Source: Erwinia phyllosphaerae
GTDB taxonomy: Bacteria; Pseudomonadota; Gammaproteobacteria; Enterobacterales; Enterobacteriaceae
NCBI RefSeq assembly: GCF_019132875.1
Contig: NZ_JAHSPF010000001.1
Coordinates: forward strand, 620,001-684,000
Direction of reading: 5' to 3'
DNA: 64,000 nt
This document shows, in pieces, positions 9,811 through 18,826 of this stretch; positions within the stretch are counted from its first letter, which is position 1, and each line of letters opens with the position of its first letter. The translations under genes and the position numbers were made by a program. The notes beneath the pieces are model-generated. The model was given only the letters and a program-made list of their open reading frames with translations, had not been told where the DNA came from and did no database searches.

Positions 9811-9986
9811 TTATCCCTCCCGCCCTTTTCTCACCCGCCCGGCATAGAACGCCAGCGTTTGCTGTAGCGTATTCAGCGTCACCGGCTTCGACAGACAGTT
9901 ATCCCTCCCGCCCTTTTCTCACCCGCTCGGCATAGAACGCCAGCGTTTGCTGTAGCGTATCCAGCGTCACCGGCTTCGACAGACAG
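9811..9986. repeat. 88-bp tandem duplication of the rcsC 3' end
   Basis: Copy A (9811-9898) and copy B (9899-9986) are adjacent and identical at 86 of 88 positions; they differ at 9839/9927 (C/T) and 9873/9961 (T/C). Copy B is the last 29 codons of rcsC plus the stop codon. Copy A repeats the same segment just beyond the stop codon. The six bases TTATCC occur at the start of both copies and directly after copy B, which suggests slippage or recombination between short direct repeats. Because 88 is not a multiple of three and the stop codon is retained, the RcsC protein is unchanged. Confidence 0.95.
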
Positions 9987-12751
9987 TTATCCATGCCCGC
10001 TTCCATACAGCGCTGCTTCTCTTCTGCCAGCGCGTTAGCCGTGACGCCCACCACCGGGAAGGTCAGCCCCAGCTGGCGCAGCCGCTGTGCAAGGCGATAG
10101 CCGTCCATATTCGGCATATTTACGTCGGTCAGGACGATATCAATGTCGTTGCGGCTCAACACGTTCAACGCGTCTACGCCATCCTGTGCGGTCTTGACCC
10201 TGTAACCCAGCGAGCCAAGCTGATCGGAAAGCAGCATGCGGTTAATAGGATGGTCATCCACCACCAGAATAAGAATATCTTCGTTGCTGACGCTTTTCTC
10301 TTCCGTTTCCGGCAGCCCCGATGGCGCATTCGGCATTTCTACCTCAACGCGATAGATCCTTCCCAGCAGCGCGGGCAGCTCGTGCGGCGTCGTGGTGCCG
10401 TATACCCAGCGCCCCGTAGACAGCTCCTGCGGGCCGTCGTTATGGCTACCGTCAAAGCGAATCGTCGCGCGGTGCGGCTGCTGAGTAGTAAAATCGTAAT
10501 CCGTGACGATAACGTCATCCGCTTCGCAGCGGCTTTGCTCCTGCAAACGTTCAACGATCAGGCCATGCTCATCCAGCAGCTTTACAAGGAAGCTGGCCAG
10601 CTCCTCGTTGCGCAGCTCCAGCCAGCATTTTTTCCCCTGCAGGCCATCGTGGCGTAACGGCTTTTTCACCTTGCTGTTATAGAGCGGAATGCGCACGATA
10701 AACTGGCTGCCCATCCCGGGCTCGGAATCCACCTCAATATCGCCATCCATCATGTTGATAAGCTTTTCGCAGATTGCCAGGCCCAGCCCGGTTCCCTGGA
10801 AATTGCGCTGAACGCCGCTGCCCACCTGGAAGAAAGGATCGAACAGACGAGTAATCTCTTTTGCCGGAATGCCTACCCCGGTGTCGCGCACGCGAAAAGC
10901 CAGATAGCCATCTTTAACCCAGGCCTGGAGAATAATGCCGCCGGTATGGGTAAATTTAATCGCGTTATTGAGCAGGTTTGAAATGACCTGCTGTAAACGA
11001 ATAGGATCGCCTTCCAGCGTCACCGGTACGTCGCTGTTGATAAAGCACCAGAGCGTCAGCCGCTTCTTCACTACCATCGCCAGATAATTAGAGGCGATAT
11101 GCGTGATTACCTCACGCGGTGCAAACTCACGCGGTTCAATACGCAGCTGCTCCGACTCAATTTTAGAGAAGTCGAGAATATCGCTGATAATTTTTAGCAG
11201 CAGGCTGGAAGAGTTATTCATTGCCGTCACCAGCGACTCGACGCCTTTAGGCAGCGCGCGGGTTTGCAGCAGATCCAGGTTGCCGATAATGCCATACAGC
11301 GGCGTACGCAGCTCGTGGCTGACGGTGGCCAGGAACATCGACTTCGACTGGCTCGCCTGCTCGGCCGCCTGCGCCATCTCCTGCAGCGACTCTTCCATTT
11401 TAACGCGGGCGCTGACGTCGACCAGTACGCAAATCGCCACGTTTTCATTGCGATAGCGTGAATGCACAAAGCTGATTTGCAGGTTGGTATTGCTGCCGGT
11501 CAGCACATCAACAAAATTGACCTGCTGGCCGCAGATAATCTCCGTCAGCCGCTGCCTGTCTTCCTGCGTCAGCATGCTGAGGTAGTTATGCGCCAGCTCG
11601 TTACTCAGAATGTTAGTGCCGTCGCTGGTGCGTAAGATACAGATACCTACCGGCGCGGAAGCCACGATTTTACGGTTGAACTGCTCGTGCTCTTCCAGCC
11701 GGTGAGCGTTGTCTTCCGCCGGTAAAAACATGCGCCGTTCAAACAGCCAGGCCAGCGAAAACAGGATAATAGCGCTGATTACGTTCAGTAGAATCGAGTT
11801 GATGATCAGCATCTTTAGCTTTTCAACCATCTCGTCGGTCTGTACCGAATAGACAACGCTGAGCGTAGACGGCGTCAGCTTTTTCTTCATTACCAGCTGC
11901 TTATAGCCGTTGATATAGCCAAACCAGTTACTGTCATCAGGCAAATCGTCAAGCGAAATGCGGCTGCCGGTCGATGAAGAGGAGAGAACGCGCTGGCCAT
12001 TAGCATCCAGCAGCGTGGTATTAACCGGGAAGCTGCCGGGAATAATAAATTCGTCCAGCCGGATGACTTGCTCAATGCCCAGCAGCGCGGTCATTTTGCT
12101 CCCCGTATAAACAGGCGTCACCATGTAGTAATAGCCTGAGCCCGGCTGCCCCGTGGAGGCCACCCAGAAAAAGCTGTTTTTCCGCTCTTCTTCATTGCCG
12201 TTGCGATACTTAAGCACGCGTTCGTGCAGCGACTTTAGCGCGCGTTCACGGCTGGAGGCATTACCTATGCCAAAGTCCGCCAGACACAGGCTTTTCCCAC
12301 CGATAAAAAATACGCGGTTAAGCTCGTAGGCAGAGGCAAAGTTCGTCTTCCAGTAATGAAGGAAATAGCTGAGCGATTCCAGCGAATTACGCCAGGTGCC
12401 GCTCATGGCGCTACAGTCCGAGTCCGAGTAAAGCGGATAAAACTGCGGCGGCGTAGTTTTGCCAGTAAAAACGCCGTTCAGCACGTCCAGGCCGTTGGCC
12501 GAAGCGTTGAGGCGATTTTCCGCAATGTACTTCAGCTCGCGCGTAACGTCAGCGGAATGGCGAATGTACCACTGCGCCTGCTCGAAATCCGTATTAAACT
12601 CCTGGCGAACCTGGGTTTCTTTTTCATGCAGAACGTTAATGATGTAAAACGTGGTCAGCAGCGCGCCCAATGTCCAGAGCATCAGTGCTAATGCCCGGAA
12701 CAGGTAACGGGAGATCCTTAACGTTGTTCTGAACGAGACTAAGTATTTCAA
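9899..12751 (-). CDS. rcsC: RcsC hybrid sensor kinase
   Basis: Inner-membrane hybrid histidine kinase of 950 residues (E. coli 949) that starts the Rcs phosphorelay. It has a first membrane segment at about residues 19-40, a periplasmic sensor region, a second membrane segment near residues 315-338, and a PAS-like region (NRKIVASAPVGICIL). The dimerisation/phospho-acceptor helix contains VSHELRTPL (His near residue 480). An ATPase domain with DTGVGIPAKE and GTGLGLAICEK motifs follows, then the RcsC-specific ABL region. The C-terminal receiver has phospho-accepting D876 (TDVNMPNMDG). The start MKYLVSFRTTL aligns with the E. coli N terminus. The gene converges on rcsB. Its 3' end lies in a fresh tandem duplication that leaves the protein intact. 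Confidence 0.97.
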   Translation of the reverse strand: MKYLVSFRTTLRISRYLFRALALMLWTLGALLTTFYIINVLHEKETQVRQEFNTDFEQAQWYIRHSADVTRELKYIAENRLNASANGLDVLNGVFTGKTTPPQFYPLYSDSDCSAMSGTWRNSLESLSYFLHYWKTNFASAYELNRVFFIGGKSLCLADFGIGNASSRERALKSLHERVLKYRNGNEEERKNSFFWVASTGQPGSGYYYMVTPVYTGSKMTALLGIEQVIRLDEFIIPGSFPVNTTLLDANGQRVLSSSSTGSRISLDDLPDDSNWFGYINGYKQLVMKKKLTPSTLSVVYSVQTDEMVEKLKMLIINSILLNVISAIILFSLAWLFERRMFLPAEDNAHRLEEHEQFNRKIVASAPVGICILRTSDGTNILSNELAHNYLSMLTQEDRQRLTEIICGQQVNFVDVLTGSNTNLQISFVHSRYRNENVAICVLVDVSARVKMEESLQEMAQAAEQASQSKSMFLATVSHELRTPLYGIIGNLDLLQTRALPKGVESLVTAMNNSSSLLLKIISDILDFSKIESEQLRIEPREFAPREVITHIASNYLAMVVKKRLTLWCFINSDVPVTLEGDPIRLQQVISNLLNNAIKFTHTGGIILQAWVKDGYLAFRVRDTGVGIPAKEITRLFDPFFQVGSGVQRNFQGTGLGLAICEKLINMMDGDIEVDSEPGMGSQFIVRIPLYNSKVKKPLRHDGLQGKKCWLELRNEELASFLVKLLDEHGLIVERLQEQSRCEADDVIVTDYDFTTQQPHRATIRFDGSHNDGPQELSTGRWVYGTTTPHELPALLGRIYRVEVEMPNAPSGLPETEEKSVSNEDILILVVDDHPINRMLLSDQLGSLGYRVKTAQDGVDALNVLSRNDIDIVLTDVNMPNMDGYRLAQRLRQLGLTFPVVGVTANALAEEKQRCMEAGMDNCLSKPVTLDTLQQTLAFYAERVRKGREG

Positions 12752-12877
12752 GCGGAACCTACAGTAGCGACTGGTCTGATGACAATTTCGATCCCGCTAC
12801 AGTACCGCCACAGGGCTAAAAAAGCCAGTTACCTGTCGGTTTAAAGGACGGTTTTATGCTTAAAATAGCCTCTTCGC

Positions 12878-13069
12878 TTAAGATTTTTCCGAACCGCGCC
12901 GATTCAGGCAGATGTATCCGCCGGTCCCGCCGTTCTGACGGACCTGCCGGGCCAGCTTTTCCGCATTTTCACACATACAGCCGAGTGCCAGGGCGACAAT
13001 TTCGTCTCTGGACGGCCTGCCTGACGGTTTTTGCGGACTCGGTGTTTTTCCACTGCTTTTCGATGACAT
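12878..13069 (-). CDS. Small protein of unknown function, overlapping the upstream gene
   Basis: A 63-residue frame beginning MSSKSSGKTPSPQKPSG, with a perfect AGGAGG ribosome-binding site seven bases before the ATG. The N-terminal third is rich in Ser, Lys and Pro. The rest is predicted helical (RDEIVALALGCMCENAEKLARQVRQ) and ends in a short basic tail. It overlaps the last 101 bases of the upstream gene (12969-13532) in a different frame, so the pair is probably translationally coupled. No known family is recognised. The strong ribosome-binding site and non-random helix are the evidence that it is real. An alternative is a longer start 18 bases upstream (MRRRRS) without a better ribosome-binding site. 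Confidence 0.5.
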   Translation of the reverse strand: MSSKSSGKTPSPQKPSGRPSRDEIVALALGCMCENAEKLARQVRQNGGTGGYICLNRRGSEKS

Positions 13070-13532
13070 AGAGCGCCTCCTGCGCATAGCTTTGATGATA
13101 AAAATAGCCCGCTGCTCTGGCGTGCCGCAGAAAAAGACGATAGTACAGCCTGCCCAGATTTTTCCGGATGGCTACCGCGGTCAGCATCATGGGCTGACGA
13201 TGCCGCGAGAAGTCGACAATGACTGCGCCAATGCCCTGAACCAGCAGCTTGTTCAGTTCCTTACGATTGAATCCCATCGCGCTGTCCGCTTTAAAACGGC
13301 CTTTGCTCCCCGGAAACAGTAACCTTTCATGCGGGTAGAAGCTCACCATCCAGGCAAAGTTCTCAACGTAATACTGCGACCACTGCCCGGTAAACAGAAA
13401 GTGCATGGCCGAATGCAGCGGATTAATTTCAACCATATAGGCCCGGCTTCTGCCGTCCCGCTTCTGGACCGTAACCAGATAGCGCTCCGCTTTGCCTGGC
13501 AATGCAAAATAACGTGCAATCCTGATTTGCAT
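12969..13532 (-). CDS. Hypothetical protein, 187 residues
   Basis: Unknown function. The start is well supported by AAAGGAGGT four bases before the ATG. The protein begins MQIRIARYFALPGKAERYL and is basic and aromatic-rich, with no signal peptide or clear membrane helix. A mixed alpha/beta pattern is suggested by segments such as GIGAVIVDFSRHRQPMMLTAVAIRKNLGRLYYRL. It lies between rcsC and gyrA, a place where E. coli carries the ato/yfa genes, so it is accessory relative to E. coli. It is transcribed in the same direction as rcsC and gyrA, and its 3' end overlaps a second small gene. The gyrA terminator at 13653-13685 separates it from gyrA, so it probably has its own promoter. Confidence 0.65.
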   Translation of the reverse strand: MQIRIARYFALPGKAERYLVTVQKRDGRSRAYMVEINPLHSAMHFLFTGQWSQYYVENFAWMVSFYPHERLLFPGSKGRFKADSAMGFNRKELNKLLVQGIGAVIVDFSRHRQPMMLTAVAIRKNLGRLYYRLFLRHARAAGYFYHQSYAQEALYVIEKQWKNTESAKTVRQAVQRRNCRPGTRLYV

Positions 13533-13652
13533 AGGTACCTCCTTTACGTGCCCCGTCTGTATATCATTCCCCTGATTTATCGTCAGGTTTTGCTACCAAT
13601 ATTGCGTAGCGGCTTCCAGTTTATTACCTGCCGCCGTGGCTACGAAAAAAGG

Positions 13653-13685
13653 ACATAAAAAAAGCCGGTTCAGGGAACCGGCTTT
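13653..13685 (-). terminator. gyrA terminator
   Basis: Ten-base-pair stem AAAGCCGGTT / AACCGGCTTT with a five-base loop, just after the gyrA stop codon. On the minus strand the stem is followed by a T-rich stretch. Confidence 0.88.
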
Positions 13686-13706
13686 TCAGGCGCACAGCAA
13701 ACGAAT

Positions 13707-16343
13707 TTATTCTTCTTCGTCGTTTTCTGGCGCATCGTCCTCGATGACTTCCGGCGCGATATCGTCGTCGCCCTCCGCCACGCTGCCGTCGATAGCGTCC
13801 AGCTCTTCTTCCGCTACCGGTTCAGCTACGCGCTGCAGGCCCACCACGTTTTCATCTTCAGCGGTGCGGATCAGGATAACACCCTGGGTGTTACGCCCTA
13901 CCACGCTGACCTCAGAAACGCGCGTGCGAACCAGCGTACCAGCGTCGGTGATCATCATAATCTGATCGCTGTCGACAACCTGTACCGCGCCAATGACCGG
14001 ACCGTTACGATCGGTCACCTTGATCGAAATAACGCCCTGGGTAGCACGAGACTTGGTCGGGTATTCGCTGTTGGCGGTACGTTTACCGTAACCGTTCTGC
14101 GTAACCGTCAGGATGGCACCCTCGTCACGCGGCACGATTAGCGACACGACGCGATCGCCTTCGGCCAGCTTGATACCGCGTACGCCCGAAGCCGTACGGC
14201 CCATGGCACGCACCGCGCTTTCTGCAAAGCGCACCACTTTACCCGCTGCAGAGAACAGCATGGCTTCGTCGCTACCGTTAGTCAGCGACACGCCAATCAG
14301 CTCATCGTCTTCACGCAGGTTGACGGCGATGATACCGGCGCTGCGCGGACGGCTAAACTCGGTCAGCGCGGTTTTCTTCACGGTGCCGCTGGCGGTCGCC
14401 ATAAAGATATTCCAGCCTTCAGCATATTCACGCACCGGCAGGATTGCGGTGATGCGTTCGTTAGCTTCCAGCGGCAGCAGGTTGACGATAGGACGTCCAC
14501 GCGCGCCACGGCTCGCTTCCGGCAGCTGGTAAACCTTCATCCAGTAGAGACGGCCACGGCTCGAGAAACAGAGGATCGTGTCGTGGGTATTGGCCACCAG
14601 CAGACGATCGATAAAGTCTTCTTCTTTGATGCGTGCTGCCGATTTGCCTTTGCCACCGCGACGCTGCGCTTCGTAATCCGTCAGAGGCTGGTACTTCACG
14701 TAGCCCTGATGAGACAGCGTAACGACAACGTCTTCCTGGTTGATCAGATCTTCGATATTGATATCGGCGCTGTTGGCGGTGATTTCGGTACGGCGCTTGT
14801 CGCCGAACTGATCGCGAACCAGCTCCAGCTCCTCGCGGATCACTTCCATCAGGCGCTCGGCGCTTTCCAGAATATGAATCAGCTCGGCAATCTGCTCCAG
14901 CAGCTCTTTGTACTCGTCCAGCAGCTTTTCATGCTCCAGACCGGTCAGCTTTTGCAGACGCAGATCCAGGATAGCCTGAGCCTGCTGCTCGGTCAGATAG
15001 TACTGGCCGTCACGAATACCGAACTCGTCTTCCAGCCATTCCGGACGCGCGGCGTTGTCACCGGCACGCTCCAGCATGGCGGAAACGTTACCCAGCGCCC
15101 ACGGCTGCGCGACCAGGCCCGCTTTCGCTTCCGCTGGCGTTGGCGCACGGCGGATCAGCTCGATAATCGGATCGATGTTAGCCAGCGCTATCGCCAGCGC
15201 TTCGAGGATATGCGCGCGGTCACGTGCTTTACGCAGTTCAAAGATAGTGCGGCGCGTCACCACTTCACGACGGTGGCGCACGAAGGCTTCCAGAATATCC
15301 TTCAGCGGCATAATCTTTGGCTGGCCCTGATGCAGCGCCACCATATTGATGCCGAAAGAGGTTTGCAGCTGGGTCAGCGAGTAGAGGTTGTTCAGCACCA
15401 CTTCACCAACCGCGTCGCGTTTAACCTCGATAACGATGCGCATACCATCTTTATCTGATTCGTCACGCAGCGCGCTGATCCCTTCCAGACGCTTCTCTTT
15501 AACCAGCTCAGCCATCTTCTCAATCAGGCGAGCCTTGTTCACCTGATAGGGAATCTCGTGAATGATGATGGTTTCACGGCCGGTTTTCGCATCGACTTCG
15601 ACTTCGCCACGCGCGCGGATGTAAATTTTGCCGCGCCCGGTGCGATACGCCTCTTCAATACCGCGACGGCCGTTGATAATGGCGGCTGTCGGGAAGTCTG
15701 GCCCCGGAATGTGTTCCATCAGCCCTTCAATGCTGATGTTTTCATCTTCGATGTAGGCCAGGCAGCCGTTGATCACTTCCGTCAGGTTGTGCGGCGGAAT
15801 ATTGGTCGCCATCCCTACCGCGATGCCCGAAGAGCCGTTCACCAGCAGGTTCGGGATTTTCGTCGGCATGACTTCCGGGATCTGCTCGGTGCCGTCGTAG
15901 TTAGGCACAAAGTCAACGGTCTCTTTTTCCAGATCGGAGAGCAGCTCGTGGGCGATTTTGGACATGCGCACTTCGGTATAACGCATCGCGGCGGCGGAGT
16001 CGCCGTCAACGGAACCAAAGTTACCCTGGCCATCTACCAGCATATAGCGCAGCGAGAACGGCTGCGCCATACGGACAATGGTGTCATAAACGGCGGTGTC
16101 GCCGTGAGGGTGGTATTTACCGATAACGTCGCCGACAACACGGGCGGACTTTTTATAAGGTTTGTTCCAGTCATTGCCCAGCACGTTCATGGCATAGAGT
16201 ACACGACGGTGTACTGGTTTCAGGCCATCGCGAACATCTGGCAATGCACGGCCAACAATGACCGACATGGCGTAATCGAGGTAAGAGTTTTTTAACTCTT
16301 CTTCAATATTAACCGGTGTGATTTCTCTGGCCAGGTCACTCAT
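13707..16343 (-). CDS. gyrA: DNA gyrase subunit A
   Basis: 878 residues (E. coli 875). Breakage-reunion subunit of the A2B2 topoisomerase that introduces negative supercoils using ATP hydrolysed by GyrB. The catalytic tyrosine is Y122 ([11 protein letters not shown]). The quinolone-determining region reads [11 protein letters not shown], with Thr at position 83 and Asp at 87. Thr83 is the natural residue in several Enterobacterales and is not by itself evidence of resistance. The C-terminal half forms the DNA-wrapping beta-pinwheel and contains the GyrA-box-type motif QRRGGKGK. An acidic tail ends in [10 protein letters not shown]. The start is supported by an AAGGAAAG site upstream. It is divergent from ubiG, as in E. 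coli. Confidence 0.98.
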   Translation of the reverse strand: MSDLAREITPVNIEEELKNSYLDYAMSVIVGRALPDVRDGLKPVHRRVLYAMNVLGNDWNKPYKKSARVVGDVIGKYHPHGDTAVYDTIVRMAQPFSLRYMLVDGQGNFGSVDGDSAAAMRYTEVRMSKIAHELLSDLEKETVDFVPNYDGTEQIPEVMPTKIPNLLVNGSSGIAVGMATNIPPHNLTEVINGCLAYIEDENISIEGLMEHIPGPDFPTAAIINGRRGIEEAYRTGRGKIYIRARGEVEVDAKTGRETIIIHEIPYQVNKARLIEKMAELVKEKRLEGISALRDESDKDGMRIVIEVKRDAVGEVVLNNLYSLTQLQTSFGINMVALHQGQPKIMPLKDILEAFVRHRREVVTRRTIFELRKARDRAHILEALAIALANIDPIIELIRRAPTPAEAKAGLVAQPWALGNVSAMLERAGDNAARPEWLEDEFGIRDGQYYLTEQQAQAILDLRLQKLTGLEHEKLLDEYKELLEQIAELIHILESAERLMEVIREELELVRDQFGDKRRTEITANSADINIEDLINQEDVVVTLSHQGYVKYQPLTDYEAQRRGGKGKSAARIKEEDFIDRLLVANTHDTILCFSSRGRLYWMKVYQLPEASRGARGRPIVNLLPLEANERITAILPVREYAEGWNIFMATASGTVKKTALTEFSRPRSAGIIAVNLREDDELIGVSLTNGSDEAMLFSAAGKVVRFAESAVRAMGRTASGVRGIKLAEGDRVVSLIVPRDEGAILTVTQNGYGKRTANSEYPTKSRATQGVISIKVTDRNGPVIGAVQVVDSDQIMMITDAGTLVRTRVSEVSVVGRNTQGVILIRTAEDENVVGLQRVAEPVAEEELDAIDGSVAEGDDDIAPEVIEDDAPENDEEE

Positions 16344-16534
16344 TCAGGCTCTTTCCTTCTAAAATATACCCGGATTCAAAGGTGCGAAAGTATACCACCT
16401 TTCGGCCTGGTGGTGAATGGAAAGCATCGTTTCCGGCGCTTTAATCGCGCGCTTTTCTGCCATTGGCGGCTCGCTGCCCTTCACCGCATGGAAAGATGTA
16501 TACTGAAGCCAAACCTGTAGGGAGTCAGAAAACA

Positions 16535-17263
16535 ATGAAGGCAGAGCAAAACAGCGCCACGGCTAACGTGGATCATCAGGAAATTGCTAAATTCGAGGCG
16601 GTTGCATCACGCTGGTGGGATCTGGAAGGCGAATTTAAGCCGCTTCACCGTATTAACCCGCTGCGCCTTGGCTATATTGCTCAGCACAGTAACGGCCTGT
16701 TTGGCAAAAAGGTGCTGGACGTCGGCTGCGGCGGCGGCATTCTGGCCGAGAGCATGGCGCGTGAAGGCGCAGAAGTCACCGGCCTGGATATGGGTGCGGA
16801 ACCGCTGGAGATTGCCCGGCTGCACGCGCTCGAAAGCGGCGTAAAGGTAGAGTATGTGCAGCAAACGGTAGAAGAGCATGCCGAGCAGTTTGCCGGTCAG
16901 TATGACGTGGTGACCTGTATGGAGATGCTGGAGCACGTGCCGGATCCGCGCTCCGTAGTGCATGCCTGCGCCAGACTGGTTAAGCCAGGCGGCGAAGTCT
17001 TTTTCTCTACGCTCAACCGCAACAGCAAATCCTGGCTGATGGCGGTCATCGGTGCAGAATACGTATTGCGCATGGTGCCGCGCGGCACGCACGACATTAA
17101 GAAATTTATCCGTCCCGGCGAGCTGCTGAACTGGGTTGATGAAACGCAGCTGCGCGAACGCCATATGATTGGCCTGCATTATAATCCGCTGACCAATAAG
17201 TTTAAGCTGGCGCCTGGCGTAGACGTTAACTATATGGTGCACACGCACTCGCCTGCCGAATGA
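16535..17263 (+). CDS. ubiG: Ubiquinone biosynthesis O-methyltransferase UbiG
   Basis: SAM-dependent methyltransferase that carries out both O-methylations of ubiquinone biosynthesis. It is 242 residues (E. coli 240). The class I SAM-binding motif VLDVGCGGG is at residues 60-68, followed by the acidic loop GLDMGAEPL and motif [10 protein letters not shown]. The membrane-associating region [24 protein letters not shown] is typical of UbiG. The chosen ATG follows a GGGAG ribosome-binding site; a longer in-frame start 72 bases upstream lies in the gyrA-ubiG promoter region and was rejected. A hairpin terminator follows within ten bases. Confidence 0.97.
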   Translation: MKAEQNSATANVDHQEIAKFEAVASRWWDLEGEFKPLHRINPLRLGYIAQHSNGLFGKKVLDVGCGGGILAESMAREGAEVTGLDMGAEPLEIARLHALESGVKVEYVQQTVEEHAEQFAGQYDVVTCMEMLEHVPDPRSVVHACARLVKPGGEVFFSTLNRNSKSWLMAVIGAEYVLRMVPRGTHDIKKFIRPGELLNWVDETQLRERHMIGLHYNPLTNKFKLAPGVDVNYMVHTHSPAE

Positions 17264-17269
17264 TTTTGT

Positions 17270-17302
17270 TTCCCTTAAGAACGCGGTTCTTAAGGGAAGT
17301 TT
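17270..17302 (+). terminator. ubiG terminator
   Basis: Thirteen-base-pair near-perfect stem (TTCCCTTAAGAAC / GTTCTTAAGGGAA, loop GCG) followed by a short T run. Confidence 0.85.
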
Positions 17303-17539
17303 TAAATCCTCCCACTGTGAGAGAGCTCATATTTTTTTGTGTATTATCAATGCAAGATTCCATAAATATGCAGCAAGCACTCTATTATTGATTCTATCTT
17401 CTTGATAGCGCATCTCATTTTATGGCAATTGACATAAAATCACATTATTTGACCTGATGTTAAAAAGAATGTAATTGTGAAATTACCTTGTTAAGCAGTA
17501 AAGGGAAATACTTCAAATTGAAATTACAAGGAGGATATT

Positions 17540-17860
17540 ATGACGATAAGAGAAATTAGTCCTGAATATTGGGATGCAATCTCAGGCGGTAATGCCAACA
17601 GCAATAATGAAGGGCCTTTTTCAGGGCGCAGAAGCAGGCAGTCTACTATACAAAGAGGTGCCGCAGTAGATATTTATAAGGATGTTAGTACCCAATGCTT
17701 AATGGATATTGGTTCGGGAATAATTGGTGGTTTAAAAAGTGGACCAGCAGCGGTATTGTCTGGAATGATCGCTAACTCTTATAACTCTTGCGTTCGCGAT
17801 CCTGGCAGTCGAAATTCAAATGGAGGAGGAAGTATCTCTCCGGGACAATGCACGTGGTAA
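17540..17860 (+). CDS. Microcin/bacteriocin-like precursor with double-glycine leader
   Basis: 106 residues with a strong AAGGAGGA ribosome-binding site. The N terminus MTIREISPEYWDAISGG has the form of a double-glycine leader of class II microcins and bacteriocins, so cleavage after residue 17 is predicted. The predicted 89-residue product starts with a polar, Asn/Ser/Arg-rich part. A Gly-rich hydrophobic core with GxxxG-like spacing follows (DIGSGIIGGLKSGPAAVLSGMIANSY). It holds three cysteines (TQCLMD, NSCVRD, GQCTW), the last near the C terminus, so a disulfide is possible. The next gene overlaps its end by 13 bases and encodes a small membrane protein typical of immunity partners. The surrounding DNA is AT-rich compared with ubiG and nrdA, consistent with acquisition. 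No C39-peptidase exporter is in the window. Activity is inferred, not shown. Confidence 0.72.
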   Translation: MTIREISPEYWDAISGGNANSNNEGPFSGRRSRQSTIQRGAAVDIYKDVSTQCLMDIGSGIIGGLKSGPAAVLSGMIANSYNSCVRDPGSRNSNGGGSISPGQCTW

Positions 17861-18093
17861 AAAAAAAGCTTTTGATAAAATCAGGACACATAATTGTCGT
17901 TATTGTAGGTTTTCAATTTGCAGCATCTATATTGAGCGGAGCACATATCATCTCTGGCTGGTTAGAGTTACCAGAGAATTTTTCGCATTGGGCAGTAGTA
18001 GTCATTACATCGCTAGGTTGTGTCCGATTTTTAGAAGATATTTACAGCTGGTTTCTGGAACGGTTTAGTAAATCCAGTAAGGCTACCGATTGA
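17848..18093 (+). CDS. Small membrane protein, candidate immunity protein
   Basis: 81 residues beginning MHVVKKKLLIKSGH, overlapping the 3' end of the microcin-like gene by 13 bases in another frame, which suggests translational coupling. Two hydrophobic segments are visible: HIIVVIVGFQFAASILSGAHII at about residues 14-35 and WAVVVITSLGCVRFLEDIY at about 47-66. The ends are basic. Size, topology and position are those of immunity proteins of small secreted bacteriocins, but no family is recognised by sequence. A longer start in the same frame at 17788 would lie deep inside the upstream gene and lacks a ribosome-binding site. A clear terminator follows. Confidence 0.6.
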   Translation: MHVVKKKLLIKSGHIIVVIVGFQFAASILSGAHIISGWLELPENFSHWAVVVITSLGCVRFLEDIYSWFLERFSKSSKATD

Positions 18094-18136
18094 CCTATTT
18101 TATAAAAGCCTGTTTGTAGGGTAGCTCGCAGTACAG

Positions 18137-18162
18137 AGGCCACTTTGATGAGTGGCCTTTTT
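18137..18162 (+). terminator. Terminator of the microcin-like cassette
   Basis: Eight-base-pair stem AGGCCACT / AGTGGCCT with loop TTGATG and a T run, 44 bases after the stop of the immunity-like gene. Confidence 0.88.
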
Positions 18163-18254
18163 ACTGCAGACTTAACCTATAAAATCATGCTAATACGCAC
18201 TAAAAGTAACACTTCCATTTGGCTATTTTTTTATTGACCCGTAATTAAAAATCT

Positions 18255-18427
18255 TCTGTCACCTCGACGAAAGCTTCCCTTTTACCCTGCGGTAAACGTA
18301 CCGGGTAACAACCCTTGCGGTACAGCGGGCAAGCTCCCCTGCCGCAGAACCGCACTGACATACGCTTTCCCGGACGAAAAATCGCCGCAGCGCTCCCGGT
18401 AAGGTGCTTCCCCTTTTTTTCTCTTAT
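18255..18427 (+). ncRNA. Possible structured RNA or leader segment upstream of nrdA
   Basis: A GC-richer island in otherwise AT-rich intergenic DNA. It contains a perfect 6-bp hairpin TTTACC-CTGC-GGTAAA (18281-18296). A longer stem at 18316-18346 pairs TGCGG/CCGCA, CAG/CTG and GGG/CCC with two small bulges. The island ends in CCCC followed by seven T (to 18420). No open frame of note was found. It could be a small RNA, an upstream terminator-like element or a decayed gene. It matches no family I recognise. Confidence 0.25.
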
Positions 18428-18726
18428 TTCATCTTTATAAGTATTTCGTCTTTCTTAAGTCGCTGTTTGCCTGGTGCATCTGGCGATCTGAAGTATACTT
18501 TTTCGCCAAAAAAAACGGCGGGGTTTCACTGCTGAGCAATAAAGCCGCGTTCAGCTATTTTTTGAATTTTTTTTCCAGCGTGTTGACAAGGACGTGGAGC
18601 CTTGAGAAACGCGGACTTAGGAAAACCGCCAGCTCTGGATCAGTAAAATTGCCGCTTCGTCAAGGCTTGTTAAGATCGCAGAACTTACTAAAATAACCAC
18701 CATATTGTTATCAATACTTCCCTTAC

Positions 18727-18742
18727 CCCCTATATATAGTGT
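18727..18742 (+). promoter_or_regulatory. NrdR box of the nrdAB promoter
   Basis: CCCCTATATATAGTGT matches the NrdR-box consensus (ACACWATATATWGTGT) except in its first three positions. NrdR is the nucleotide-sensing repressor of ribonucleotide reductase genes and normally binds a pair of such boxes. A weaker partner (CCATATTGTTAT) lies about 30 bases upstream, near 18697-18712. Confidence 0.75.
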
Positions 18743-18751
18743 TTATCCACA
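18743..18751 (+). promoter_or_regulatory. DnaA box of the nrdAB promoter
   Basis: TTATCCACA is a perfect DnaA box directly after the NrdR box. A degenerate second one (TTACTCACA) follows seven bases later. The E. coli nrdA promoter has the same arrangement and links reductase expression to replication initiation. Confidence 0.8.
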
Positions 18752-18826
18752 GAGTTACTCACACCCGAGCAGTCTGTGCATAAACGGGGGATACTTTCGA
18801 TCTCACGGACAGGATAAAAACGCCAC

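Larger units (their letters stand above)
18428..18826 (+). promoter_or_regulatory. nrdA upstream region
   Basis: Non-coding region of about 400 bases before nrdA. The last 130 bases hold the recognisable control sites annotated separately (NrdR-like box and DnaA box). No gene was seen. Confidence 0.7.

Noticed and set aside
14583-15458. 291-codon frame antisense to gyrA
   Set aside because: Shadow of the highly biased gyrA codon usage; composition is rich in His, Gln and Arg and has no family resemblance.
16080-16110. GyrA Thr83 as a quinolone-resistance mutation
   Set aside because: Thr at this position is natural in several Enterobacterales, and Asp87 is unchanged.
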